This document shows positions 32,691-43,102 of a stretch of DNA of 64,000 nt, piece after piece (within the stretch, counting starts at the first letter, position 1; each line of letters begins with the position of its first letter). Where the stretch lies: assembly GCF_027887165.1 (NCBI RefSeq), contig NC_077232.1, positions 7,192,891-7,256,890 on the forward strand, written 5' to 3'. The notes under the pieces were generated by a model, which searched no databases, was not told where the DNA came from, and saw only the letters and a list, made by a program, of their open reading frames with translations. The stretch is from Monodelphis domestica. Lineage: Eukaryota; Chordata; Mammalia; Didelphimorphia; Didelphidae. Made by a program: the position numbers and the translations under genes.

Positions 32691-35276
32691 CTACAGAAGA
32701 AAGAAAGAAGAAACTGAGTGAGCTGTAAGTATGGTCTAGGGAGTCCGAAGACCCTCCAGGGAGCCTGATGAGACAAAACTATTTTCATCCTCCTCCTCCT
32801 CCTAATCCTCAAACATTTCTTTTTTGAATACTGACGATACTCAAGATATAACGCATGTAACCAAAAGTTCTTGGGTGAGAGGGGTCCGTCCACAATTTTT
32901 TAAGAACATAAAGAACTTCTGGGATGAGAATGTTTGACAAGGTCCTAGAGTGGTCCATTCCCAGAGCCCTTTAAGAATGATAACCCTGCAGAGGGGAGAA
33001 TACAAGTATTCCTAGTTCTACTGTACAGAGGCTCAATGGGAACAGGCCTTACCCACCATCACAAGAACAGTCTGTGTCCCAGGCAGACTGGAAGCTTACA
33101 CAGCTGTCTTTTCAACCAGAAGAAGTCCAGTGTCCGTGCAGGCCCCTTCACTGGGGCAGGTGGCCCAGGAAAAACCATGTAACAAGTAACCCTGCAAAAC
33201 CTGGATTCCCCTGGATTCGGTACATGGCCGGTTCTTGCCACTCCTTGAATCTCTGCAAATATTTCCTAACTGGGCTCCTCCCTGCCTAAGCCCTGCCTTC
33301 TTCCTCTTCCACTCAGGAGAAAGAAGGAAAAAACCTGCTCAAGAATTCCATCCAGCTCTGCTGCACCCCAGCCTGGCTCTCGCCTCACCCCTTCACCCAC
33401 CAGTGAGAGAGCAGCCCCCTCCCTGGTCTCCTGGCCTGGGCACTGGCATCCCCAGGACCTCCTGAATGCTATGTGCCTCCCCCATTAGGATGTCGTCTTG
33501 GAAGGCAAAGAAGATGTTTAAGGGTCTGCCTTTCTTTTTATTCCGAGGGCTGGACACAGAATCTGGCACAAGCGACCACTTTGAAGTGCCTGCGGAGTGA
33601 CCAAAGCTTTGTGTACTAGACTCCGCTCCTTACTGCCCCAATGACCCTGGGCAAAGCATGGCCCCTCCCCTAAAAGGGCCCACTTTCTCCTAAGGTCCCT
33701 TCTTGCAAAAGAACGTATAAATAACCTATCGCAGCTTCCTCCACCCTCACATACACATACAGAGAAGTGACCTCCGTTTTCCCAAGATTCCACCAGCAGA
33801 ATCCAAGGCCCAGACTAAGAACAATCGCAGGTCTGCTGCCTGAAGAAGCCCTTAGCTAACAGAGGTTCCCAGGAGGCCAAGGAGGAGTTAGGCCTTTCTC
33901 AACCCTTCCTGAACACCACCAAAGTCAGGAGAGGAGGCGAGCTATGTCAGTGGGGAGAATTCCCATACTAAAGACACCACCCGTCTGGGCTGTACTGAAT
34001 TATCAGGATTATAAATGAGGGCTCACAAGCCCTTCTCCTCAAACTCTTCATAGCTCACTGTTCACTATGGAGCAACAACAGACATCTGGAACAATTACGG
34101 CAATCCTGGGAGGGTTGGCAAAATTAACCAGCAAAGACCTTTGTCTGACACTCGAGGCCCTCTACTATTACAACCCAGCTCTACTCGCTCAACAATCAAT
34201 CCAACATAAATAAGACCCTGGGGACCCAGAATCAAAAAGGAACCCAATTCAAGAAGCCTAAATTCTTTAAACAGAAAAATAAAGATAATGAAAAGACACA
34301 AGATTATTTGGTGGAGGCAGGAGTAGGACTGGAACACAATGAGCTTATTGGCCAGGAGAGAGACTGGCACAGGCCTGGAGGTCTAGGAGTTACCTCATAG
34401 AGATAGAAATTGAGGGTGGCCATCACTGAGAAACTGCTGGGGGCCCAGCCAGGGGATTGGAAAGCCCTGATAGGCAGGGGGTAGGGGGCATAGGAAAGCC
34501 CATGGTCTGGAAAAGGAGACCGAAAAGGATGAATAAACAGTTGGAGCTCCAGAAATCCAGGGGAGACAAAAGCTCAGCCAGGTCAAATTCTTTGGAGAAG
34601 CCAAACAAGGCTAAGAGTTGGTCACCAGGAAATCACTGGTCACTCAGCAGAGATGCTAAGGCTGGGCCTTTCCGACTCTTGGGACTTGGCCCGAGGCCCA
34701 CTGTGCTTCCACACTGACTCCTGGCTGCCTGCAATAGACTCAACTTCTAGCAGGTGTTCCTGGCCAAAGCTTCCTCTCTCCGAGGCTCCCTTGCCCCTCT
34801 GACCTTTGCCATGCAGAATGACTGTCTGGTTTATAGTATAAGTATGTGTAGATAACCCTAATCCCTCTAAGAGATTCTAAATCAGATTCAACCGACAGAT
34901 GTAGAAACCCAGACTCGCCCCAGACAATTCCAAGTAACAGAGCACAACTCAAGGCCAGATCCTAGGACTCCCAAGTCACCAAAGCCATGTATGTGTTCCC
35001 CCTTGGCGACCTTCCAGCTATGGGGTACTCAAGCTACGCTGGAACAGCACTGAACACATTTGTACCTTCAGGGCAGTCAGCGAGCTCCACTGGGTGCCCC
35101 AGGATCTCCTACCACACAATCAGGAAATGGGTTGATGACCTTTAAGGTCCCTTACCCCCTGACATCCCATGGCCATCAGGGAAGCCTAGCTTCTCTGGGG
35201 TCAACTCTTGTTCAACAGCCTTGTTCCCATAGCTCCAGGCTCTGGCCTCAGTCCTGGATCTCCTCTCCAGACTCAC
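32691..35276 (-). other. SF3B2 intron 3
   Basis: 2.59 kb without a recognisable repeat or RNA gene. Unusually repeat-poor for this locus. Confidence 0.6.
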
Positions 35277-35357
35277 CTGGGCTGCCATCGGAGGAGGTGG
35301 GGCACTTTTGTCTCCATCTTCGCCTCTTAGAACTGGCCGATTTAGTACAATGCCCGT
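35277..35357 (-). CDS. SF3B2: SF3B2 exon 3
   Basis: Residues 69-95: TGIVLNRPVLRGEDGDKSAP then PPPMAAQ. The acceptor follows a C-only pyrimidine tract. Donor GTGAGT. Confidence 0.94.
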
Positions 35358-35502
35358 CTAGGGGGGGGGGGGGAGGGGGGAGAACAAAGAAACACAGATC
35401 AGGCCACAGCGACTATGTGCAGATGTCCCCTGCTACTCCCCGCCCCCCAGGCCCAAACCTCTTACACCCCCCCCCCCCACTATCTCCATGCCAACCACTG
35501 AC
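35358..35502 (-). other. SF3B2 intron 2, 145 nt with G-run and C-run
   Basis: On the sense strand a run of 12 G lies 24-35 nt after the donor. The last 25 nt before the AG are C6-T-C13 plus CT. The two runs can pair. Confidence 0.9.
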
Positions 35503-35549
35503 CTGCCGGGTGTAAGTCTGTAGTCTCTCTACCAGCTCCTCTCGACTTC
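35503..35549 (-). CDS. SF3B2: SF3B2 exon 2 (47 nt)
   Basis: Joined to the last G of exon 1 it reads GSREELVERLQTYTRQ (residues 53-68), the second helix of the SAP-type motif. Human has GNREELVERLQSYTRQ. Acceptor CCCCTCAG, donor GTCAGT. Confidence 0.93.
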
Positions 35550-36178
35550 CTGAGGGGACATGAGAATGTGGGAAAAGAAAAGAAGAGGTTCATTCAAACT
35601 GGAAAAAAAAATTATTAAATAATTCTTAATGCAAGGCAGCATCTAGACCCCCGAAAGCCTTTAGAACGACAGCCACTGCCACCAAAGAGCTGATGTGACA
35701 GCAAGGCGAGGGACACAAAATGGCCTCAGAGAAGTCGAATGTGTTCTAGGAGCCTCCAATGCCCTGGGAGGACTTTCAACAAAAAGCCCCTAGGAATTTG
35801 CAGTCCTGGTCTTCCTTCAGGCTCCAGTGAAGGCCCCACTTCCTCCAAAGAGCACTGGGGAGTTCAATGACTACTGATTCTAGAGCCTGCTGCTCCCATT
35901 CCTCCCTCTGCTGCAGACTTACACTTATGCACACACCTGTCCCTGCTACTTCCCTGACCCCTTTCTCAGGGCCAGGAGAAGGAAGGAGCCCAGGCTGAAT
36001 CACAGAATCAGAGGAAAAAGGCCCCCAGCCATTACCTCCACGGTTACTAGCCTAACCCAGACTCAGCCAGTCATACTAGAACATACCCACAAGGATGTTT
36101 TACTTCCTCCAGCTTCTCCCTAAACCCTCCAGAGGAATTCATCAATTAACAATTAATGCAATGCTCACCCCAGACAAC

Positions 36179-36199
36179 CGGCAGGCAGGCAGGCAGGCC
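36179..36199 (+). repeat. (GGCA)n microsatellite
   Basis: Four to five GGCA units. Confidence 0.9.
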
Positions 36200-37290
36200 A
36201 TTCTACCTCTGGACACTCATTCTCAGGAAGTTTTTCCTGACATCCAAGCTCTGCCCATTGGGCTCAACCCATCAGCAGCCCAAAGACACCACCTCAGATA
36301 TTTGAAGACAGCTTTCTGCTTCCCCATAAGCTTCTCTTCAATCTTTATGTGAATGGACTCCAAGGGCTTCCCCGAGCGTTTGTTCTCCTCCGGACACAAT
36401 CCCTGATCGAAGTCCTTAAAACTGTGGCTCTCAGAAGTGACTCCCACCCTCCAGATGTATTCTGACCAAGTCAGAGCACAGAGGTGAGGGACCCTCACCA
36501 GGGTCTCCCTCCTGAAAGCTGTGCTACTTTCCACGAGATCGAAAACCCCATTGCTTTTCTGGGCTGCCATATCAGCCAGCAAATTCAGAGAGCTCCACAT
36601 GGAGTACACCAAAACCGCATGATCTTTCTCCGTGCCTTCCTCATCCCTTCTTGGGGAAGCTGATTTCTTGAACCAAGCGCTAAGATTTGACACGTGTCTC
36701 TACTGGATTACAGATCCTCGGGTCAATCCAATGCTCTGGCCTGCCCAAACCTTCAAGGTTCTAGCATGCAACAGTTTGGCTGTCTCTTTGAGCAACGTCA
36801 CCTCACAAGATGGCACCTGCCATCTTGGCTTTGATCCTTGTCTCTGATAAAAGTGTAAGTTGCCAAGCTTCAGCCCTGGTGCACAAGTGACCCTGAACCA
36901 TTCACAATCACCGGGAACTGGCCAACCAGCTCCAAAGCCATCCAACAGTATCAGTCTAGTACACAGTTCTCTACTTTCCCCACCATCATTGGACACATTA
37001 TGTCGAATGCTTTGCTAAAACCAATACTTCAGGCTAGTAACCTTATCCAGAAAAGGTTAGTCTGGTACAACCCTGCCCTCTGTCGGGTAACTTCACAAAC
37101 AGATCTCTTTAGAGGAATACTTATACAGGAGCTTCTCCAGAACATTTCCCTCTTCAAATCCTGTAGTCCATCGCTCCTTCTCCAAAAGCCCTGGCAGTGT
37201 TTCAGGAATCCCATTCAACTGTCCTTTCAAACATGCTGGCCCTGAACTCATCCAGGGCAGCTGGACGCTCACTCCTCTGGACTCTCAGTA
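36190..37290 (-). mobile_element. ancient CR1/L3-like LINE remnant
   Basis: On the plus strand the typical reverse CR1 wording can be followed in decayed form: 'ctcaggaagtttttcctgacatcc', 'ttgaagacagctttctgc...cttctcttcaatctt', 'ctccaagggcttcccc', 'ccagatgtattctgaccaagtcagagcacagaggtgaggg'. After about 36500 the match is weaker. Based on remembered consensus, not alignment. Confidence 0.5.
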
Positions 37291-37817
37291 GCTTTTAAGC
37301 TATTTTTGCAAAGATTCTCCTCAGCAGAGAAAACAAGCGAAATCAGAATTCATTTTGCTCTGTCCCCCTTCACTGTTGTTCTACCTATCCCCAATCTATC
37401 TATCCCAGTCTCCTCAGACCCAGAGTACACAGCAGGCCATCCCCAGCTTTCCCTGTCATCCCACACACGTGTTCGAAGGTGGTGTGCTCACCTCTTCCCA
37501 AGGTTATCATTACTTTCACCCCATCCATCCTGACAACTGGGCAAACTACCTTATTAGTAGGAATCAAATCCAGAAACCAACTGCCCCTTGCTGGAACCCG
37601 TTTTGGAACAGTCATATAATCATGAAGTAATGAATAGCTGTTTGGCTTCTAGAAGAGACAGCACTCTAGAATGCATCCAGATAAGTGAAGCTCCTCATCC
37701 CTACAGCTTCTCCAGGTCCTCCTCCTGACCAGGAGATGTGAAGTCTACTCGGCTGACAATATCCTTTCCATTTCTGACTCCACAGAGCTGTGCACAAACG
37801 TTCAGCTCTGGGTTTTC
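37291..37817. other. intron 1 sequence, no feature
   Basis: Nothing recognised. Confidence 0.4.
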
Positions 37818-37982
37818 CTGCTATTATTGTTCAGTCATTTTCAGTCCTGGCCTACTCTTCATGATCCCATTTGGGCTTTTCTTAGCAGAGATACTAGAGT
37901 GGTTTACCCTTTCCTTTGACAGCTGATTTTACAAATGAGGAAACTGAGGCAAAAGGGTAAAGTGGCTTACCCTATCTCCTCT
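37818..37982 (-). repeat. SINE (second class), minus strand
   Basis: 'catgatcccatttgggcttttcttagcagagatactagagtggttt...aatgaggaaactgaggcaaa' is the reverse of the class at 22938. Confidence 0.8.
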
Positions 37983-38043
37983 CAATCCCTTAGTTTCTGG
38001 GTTTCTATTCACAAGTCTGTCTTCTTAAAGAATTGTGCTATAT

Positions 38044-38245
38044 GGGGCAGCTAGGTAGCTCAGTGGATAGAGCAGCAGGCCTAGAGATAGGAGGTCCTGG
38101 GTTCAAATTTGGCCAGACACCTCTTATCTATGTGACCCTAGGCAAGTCACTTAACTTCCCTTGCCTAAACCTTACTGCTCTTCTGCCTTTGGAATGAAAC
38201 TCTTATCAATTACAAGACAGAAGGTATTTAACAAAAAGAAACAGA
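38044..38245 (+). repeat. tRNA-derived SINE, near full length
   Basis: Head 'ggggcagctaggtagctcagtggatagagc', 'aggtcctgggttcaaatttggcc', 'gtgaccctaggcaagtcacttaac', A-rich end. Confidence 0.9.
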
Positions 38246-38394
38246 AATAAAGAAAAAAAGTATCATGCTTTTCCCACCTCTCCTAGCTTTTTGCCTATCC
38301 TGTTTCTTCTAAATAAAGAATTCCAGAATCAGTCTCATTCTATCAAAGCTCAATAATACTTGAGAAGTCAAATTTGCTATGATGACAATAATAG

Positions 38395-38615
38395 CTAGCA
38401 ATGACATAAGGCTTTAAGCTTTGCAGAGCACTTTACAAAAATATCTTTGATCCTCACAACTCTGGGAGTTAAGTATTATTATTCCCATTTCACAGATGAA
38501 TTGAAACCAACAAAGGTTAAGTGACTTGCCCAGGGTCACAGAATGTCTGAGGTCAAATCTGAACTCAGGACTTCCCAACTCCAGGTCTACTAGTCTCACT
38601 ACTACCACCTAGCTG
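38395..38615 (-). repeat. MIR-related SINE
   Basis: 'agagcactttacaaaaatatctttgatcctcacaac', 'tattattcccatttcacagatg', 'gtgacttgcccagggtcac', head side 'accacctagctg'. Confidence 0.8.
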
Positions 38616-38934
38616 GATTCTCTAGTTCATCTTGCTTGTTATCCACACTCTGGAAATTTCTCTCTAGACAGCCAAGGCTATAGGTTTTATTACTGGCTCC
38701 TTTTGTCATCTGCAAAACTCCTGGAGGTGTCTCCATTGCTATCCTTTTTCCAATAGTATGGCTGCTCTCTACAGCATCTAGTTTGTTAGACATACATAGG
38801 AAATTTTCTGCCTTCCTATCCCTTTCAGTTTAGCACTCTTGATTAGGTTTGTGAGTTTCCAGGCACATATATTCTTACCAACCTTTGTTAGGTACATTCT
38901 ACCCGTGGCCTGTTTTTCCCACATGGGGAAGGGA

Positions 38935-39200
38935 ATAAGCATTTATTAAGTTTATTAACTTGTGCCAGTGCTAGACACTGAGCTAAGCACTTTGCAAATA
39001 TCGCCTCATTGGATCCTCATGACAACTCTGCAAGATGGGTACTATTATGATCCCCATTTTACAGTTGAAAACTAGAAGCAGACAGAAGTTAAATGACTTG
39101 CCTCAGTTCACAAAACTATGAAGCAACAGGCTAGATTTGAATTCAGGCCTTCTGACTCCAAGCAGAGGGCTCTGTCCACTGTACCACCTAGCTGCCTAAA
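38935..39200 (-). repeat. MIR-related SINE
   Basis: 'gctaagcactttgcaaatatcgcctcattggatcctcatgacaac', 'atccccattttacag', ending 'gtaccacctagctgcc'. Confidence 0.8.
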
Positions 39201-39764
39201 AATTTGTATAGTATCAGATATCTTCTATATTAGGTCCTGGTCCAAATATCCAAATTCTGTTTCCAAACACTGATCTTCTGAAAGCTGTTCACTTCCCAAA
39301 TCTGCCTCTTCTGAATCCTTTGCCTCTGATGTGTCCCTATGGTCTTCAATTCTGCCTTCGTTAATGTCTATCAGGGCTTTCTGGGTCCCTTCTAACAGTC
39401 TCACTTTCTTACATGAATCAAGAAAAGGGGGTGGTAGTCACCCAGTTCTGCTCCAGTGCTCCCTTCTCTAGGCCTTTTCCTGACTCCCTGGCTGTTAGAG
39501 ACTCTCCCCATGACTTTGTATATATTTTATATTTACTTATATAGGCACTCAAAAGCGGTGTGTCAGACAGCTGGAGTGTCCTCATTGAGAAGCTGCAGTG
39601 ATAATTAAATCAGATTAACTTCAACAAAAGTGGTTTCAAACAATAGAGCCTAAGCTCTAGAAAGGCAGGGGTTGTTTCCACTTTGACTTTGAATGCCCGG
39701 AACATAAGAAGTCCTTGATTGATCCAGTTATTCCAATGGACAATTAAAATTCAACATGCTCCCA

Positions 39765-40430
39765 GTCTAACTAATCACATCCAACCCCGTCCCCCCCTTC
39801 ATTTCCCAGGTTTTCAAGCTTGAAAGTCATCCTGAGCTCCTTGCTCTCCCCAGCCCCACAAACAGATGCAATTGGTTATCAAATCTAATTCTACTTCTAA
39901 GACATCCCTGCTCTAATTCAGGAACTCTCTCTCTGCTCTGAGCAATTTCCAAACAACTTTACACACAGTGGCCAAACTAATATGCTTAAAAATTAGCCTG
40001 ACTAGGAGACAGCTGAGTGGTTCTATGGACAGAATGTGGCCCACAGATGGAGGTCCTGGGTTCAAATCTCACCTCAGACACTTCCTAGCTGGGGCACCCT
40101 GGGTAAGTCACTTAACCCCATTTCCCAGCTTTGACAAGTCTATCTGGGAACAATTCTAAACAGGAAGTAATGGTTATTAATAATAAATTAGGAATGACCA
40201 CTCCTGACTCAAAAAATGTCAGTGGCTCTCTAGCACCGGCAGGATAAACTCCCTGGGCCTCCGGTCTGTCTGCAGCTGGGCTCCCTTTCTGCTGCATCAA
40301 CACTAGAACACTGCGGAGGTCGTCTTCTCCCAGCAGAGGTTGCTCTCTCCCTTCCTGAATGATAGAGGGGTTTCTCATCAGTGGAGACGCTGTGTCCCTC
40401 CCCCTGGGGAAGATCAGTTCCTGGCATCTA
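39765..40430 (+). mobile_element. L2 LINE 3' part, split by a SINE
   Basis: 'ttgaaagtcatcctgagctccttgctctcccc', 'agatgcaattggttatcaaatc', 'cagtggccaaactaatatgc', then after the SINE 'tcagtggctctctagcaccggcaggataaactcc' and 'gctgggctccctttctgc' follow the L2 ORF2 3' part in order. Confidence 0.75.
40003..40185 (+). repeat. tRNA-derived SINE inside L2
   Basis: 'gacagctgagtggttctatggac', 'ggaggtcctgggttcaaatctcacctcagacacttcctagctgggg', then a short tail. Confidence 0.85.
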
Positions 40431-40850
40431 GAACGGTCGGGGACTGATGTTTTCCCCTTTTTGTCACCTGGGACAGCAAGAGTCCCCTGTTTCTCAATCT
40501 AAACTGACACCAGATGTGGACGGCGAGAAGCGGAGGTGGGACGGGGTTGTGGGGAGCAGAGGGGTCTCGGCTTCTCCAGCTTCCCGCCTCGCTCGTCTCC
40601 GGGCCACTTTCTTCCTCCCCTCCCTTTCAGCCTCGGTCGGGTGTTTCCCTCCCCCCCCCCACGCCTCCCCAGGTCTTCCCCTGGGCCCCAAACGGGATCT
40701 CCTCCACCCCCCGAGGTCTCTTCCCATCCCGATTTCCCTCCCCTTCGTCCCGACCCGAGATCTTCCCCTCGGCCTTCCCCTCCCCGGAGTCTTCCCCTGT
40801 CTTGGTCCCCGGCCTCCTCGCGGGCCTCGGCGACGGCGCGGAAGGCTCGC

Positions 40851-41007
40851 CTTGGATCGGGGCTCCAATCTCCGCCAGCTTGGCTTGTAGCTCGGGCGCG
40901 GCCCAGGCGCCGTACGGTGTCGGCGGCGGGGGCGGTGGGGGCGGGGGCGGCGGTGGCGGGGGCAGCTGAAGATCCCCTTTGGGAGGTTCGGGATGCTCCG
41001 CCGCCAT
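40851..41007 (-). CDS. SF3B2: SF3B2 exon 1 coding part
   Basis: The ATG at 41007 starts MAAEHPEPPKGDLQL, followed by 14 Pro (human has about 7), then TPYGAWAAPELQAKLAEIGA and PIQ plus one base of Gly. The exon must end ATCCAAG because only that joins exon 2 in frame to give the conserved IQG-S-REEL. The next intron bases are GCGAGC, a GC donor. No in-frame GT alternative near it keeps the protein. Confidence 0.92.
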
Positions 41008-41011
41008 CTTA
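41000..41011 (-). promoter_or_regulatory. YY1-type site over the SF3B2 start codon
   Basis: TAAGATGGCGGC on the minus strand matches the YY1 core AAGATGGCGGC, with the ATG inside it. Confidence 0.6.
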
Positions 41012-41062
41012 GCGGCGAGAAAGCGCGCGGCCCAGGGGACTGAAGAGCCACGGCCTCCCGGA

Positions 41063-41071
41063 ACTTCCGGT
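41063..41071 (-). promoter_or_regulatory. ETS/GABP site ACCGGAAGT
   Basis: Exact ACCGGAAGT, about 60 bp upstream of the SF3B2 start codon; common in housekeeping promoters. Confidence 0.65.
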
Positions 41072-41109
41072 GATGACCAATGGGTATCGGGCCTACGGGA
41101 TCCGGGCAG

Positions 41110-41114
41110 CCAAT
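41110..41114 (+). promoter_or_regulatory. CCAAT box (agCCAATaa)
   Basis: The second of two plus-strand CCAAT pentamers (first at 41077-41081), 33 bp apart. NF-Y works in either orientation. Confidence 0.5.
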
Positions 41115-41152
41115 AAAAATGGGGAAGGGGAGGGCGGCGTCATGGAGCACGC

Positions 41153-41322
41153 CGGGAAGCGTAGTCCAGCGTCACCAGGAAGTCAAGAGGCGCACGCGGA
41201 AAGAGTCAAGTTGGTGGCTGAACCTTCTGGGAGTTGTGGTTTGGAAACCTGCGGTCGCGAGTACCCGCTCTCACGTCCGCTGCCTCCAGGAAACATAGTT
41301 TCTGCCCCATGGGAAATGTAGT
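41153..41322 (-). promoter_or_regulatory. three ZNF143/THAP11 (M4) type motifs
   Basis: Minus-strand ACTACGCTTCCCG (41153-41165) and ACTACATTTCCCA (41310-41322) fit ACTAYRNNNCCCR exactly. ACCACAACTCCCA (41228-41240) has one mismatch. Starts are 75 and 82 bp apart. Confidence 0.6.
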
Positions 41323-41577
41323 TCGACTGTTCGACTCCCAAGAATGATTGTAATAGGCTGGCTTTGGAGGCAGGACGGAGTCAGAAAGAGCCACTGCCCT
41401 GTGCCAGGCAGCCAGCGCTGGCAAAATCCGAGGGGCCTTGTAAAAAGCGGAGGATAGTTGGGAACGTCCTGCATTGACCAGCTGTAGCCTCGGACGAGAA
41501 TTGGGCTGCTGCACCAATTTCCTTTCTCTAAAGAAGGTGGGGGACCACAGGTGTGGATGATGACTCTGGCCCAGACT

Positions 41578-41755
41578 CAAAGACAGAGCCTGGAGTCAGG
41601 TTCAAATCGGCCTGGGGCCCTGGAAAAGTCACTTTGATTCCGTTTGCCTCAGTGTCCTCCTCTGTAAAATGGGGGTCGATTAAATAAGATCCTAATTGTA
41701 ACAAGAGCTTGGCAGGAGGGCCTGACACAGCAGGTGCCCAATCAATGCAGTCAGT
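41578..41755 (+). repeat. MIR SINE
   Basis: 'gcctggagtcaggttcaaatcggcc', 'tgcctcagtgtcctcctctgtaaaatgggg', 'aggtgcccaatcaatgc'. Confidence 0.8.
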
Positions 41756-41997
41756 TATTGTCAGTCAGAGGCCCCAGTCCTAATCTGCAAAATGAGGGGA
41801 TTCCGTCAGATTCGATTGGCTGGCTTCTCTGGTTCCTCCCATCTTTGTCAAGCAGTCAGTAGGGTTTCCAGGAGCACAAAGGGGGTGCTTAGTAACTATT
41901 GGCTGATTCGTTGTAGGGGGAGTCCCTGCACCTCTCTTTCGGTAACCACTAACAGATTCACTTTTACAAAGAATTGACTTCAAAAGATGTCACAGGA

Positions 41998-42121
41998 GCA
42001 GCGGGGTAACTCAGTGGATTGAGAGCCAGACCTAATCTGGCCTCAGACCCTTCCCCGCTGGGTGACCCTGGGCAAGTCACTTCACCCCATTTCTAGTCTT
42101 AAGGCTCTTCTGCCTTGGAAC
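41998..42121 (+). repeat. tRNA-derived SINE, cut by an LTR
   Basis: Head 'gcagcggggtaactcagtgg' to 'ctcttctgccttggaac', where the LTR at 42122 begins. The A/G-rich DNA after 43708 may be its displaced tail. Confidence 0.8.
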
Positions 42122-42752
42122 TGTCAACATGGAACCTAGAGGTCCGGGGACTTGTAGCTTGGAGGGATTTCATTTGGAGGCAGAAACCCCAGGTTTTGAC
42201 CTTGTCACATGAGGGTTCCTCCCAGAGGGAAAGTCCTACTTCACTGATCTCAGGCTAACAATGGACCTCCTGCTAGTCTGGGGTAGGAATAGCTAATCCC
42301 ATCAGATGTTAAGTATCTCTTTTGTCCCAATAGTTTCTCCCCTTTAGGCCAAAGTACTTTACCAAGATGGTACAGCCCTTGGCTGGGTCTTTCCTTTGGG
42401 GTCCATGGTAAAGCATCAGCCCCTCACTGTTATTCCTGACTGGAACTCTTCATTTTCCTTTCTTACCATTGTAAAGTCAATCAACGGTCCCTCTCATCCT
42501 CAGCCCCCATGTTTCACGTAGAAAGGTATTTCAACTCCCCAATTTAATGGCTCCTCAGATTTGTCATCTAGCGTGGTGGCACTCCCAGGGGTCAGTGTCC
42601 AGAGTGGCCAGAGTTCAATCCTCGAACTCTGTGCAGTCCTGTGTGGTGCACAGCTCTCTGTGTTGAGGCCTACTATTGCATTGATCCCTTTTTCTCTTAA
42701 TTAAAGAGTGATTTTGACTATTTAATAGTTCTGTTTTTTTTCCCAGTCAACA
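42122..42752 (+). repeat. left LTR of the compact element
   Basis: TG...CA ends and 'ttaattaaagagtgattttgactatttaatagttctg' near the 3' end, shared with the right copy. Confidence 0.75.
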
Positions 42753-43102
42753 GAACCTTCTAGAAGGTGAGGGTTGAAAAAAAAAAGATAATCACCAACA
42801 TCACAATTTACTCTCCCATGAGAGAGGAGGCCCAATCCCTGGAGAAGGGAAGGCTATAAGGTGCAGAGTTTAGCTCAGCCTCAAGGCCAAGCCCAAATCC
42901 CCTGCAGATGGAGTCTCAGGCACCCAGGCTTCTCAGGGCTTCCAGGTCCATATCTCTGGGCTGCAATCTTGGCTCAACTCCTCTGAGGAAACTTGAAACT
43001 GAGGACAAACCCCAGACTAGAAACAAACACCCCCAGGCCCAGTGCTCCAAAGTGGAAGAGGGGACAGCTACAGGGAGCAGGGGAAGGGGTGGCCTTCCCC
43101 TC

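Larger units (their letters stand above)
35550..40850 (-). other. SF3B2 intron 1 (5.3 kb, GC-AG)
   Basis: The longest intron. It holds a CR1/L3-like fragment (36190-37290), SINEs, MIR-like copies and an L2 piece (39765-40430). Its donor is GC at 40849-40850. Confidence 0.85.
22030..41060 (-). other. SF3B2: SF3B2 gene, whole locus (SF3b subunit 2, SAP145)
   Basis: SF3B2 is a subunit of SF3b in the U2 snRNP. It helps anchor U2 at the branch point and contacts SF3B4/SAP49. I placed 21 coding exons between 41007 and 22158; their lengths sum to 2694 nt (897 residues plus stop) and every junction keeps frame. Domain order: poly-Pro (residues 16-29); SAP-type helix pair (about 33-70, AWAAPELQAKLAEIGAP then SREELVERLQ); Pro-rich part with a charged coiled-coil-like stretch (about 96-210); Lys/Arg-rich basic patch (KNRKRRNRKKKKK, from 322). 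Then come the DUF382 region (about 457-584), the PSP Pro-rich domain (596-661), an acidic run (about 715-735) and a basic tail ending KYKEFKF. Intron 1 uses a GC donor; all others are GT-AG. A 17-residue block that I recall from the human protein between exons 4 and 5 has no visible exon here. Confidence 0.95.
40560..41330 (-). promoter_or_regulatory. SF3B2: SF3B2 CpG island and promoter
   Basis: GC/CpG-rich, no TATA. Minus-strand ETS site ACCGGAAGT at 41063-41071, plus-strand CCAAT boxes at 41077-41081 and 41110-41114, a YY1-type AAGATGGCGG over the ATG, and three ZNF143/THAP11-like motifs further out. This is a housekeeping-gene layout. The start site is probably about 41015-41060. Confidence 0.75.
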
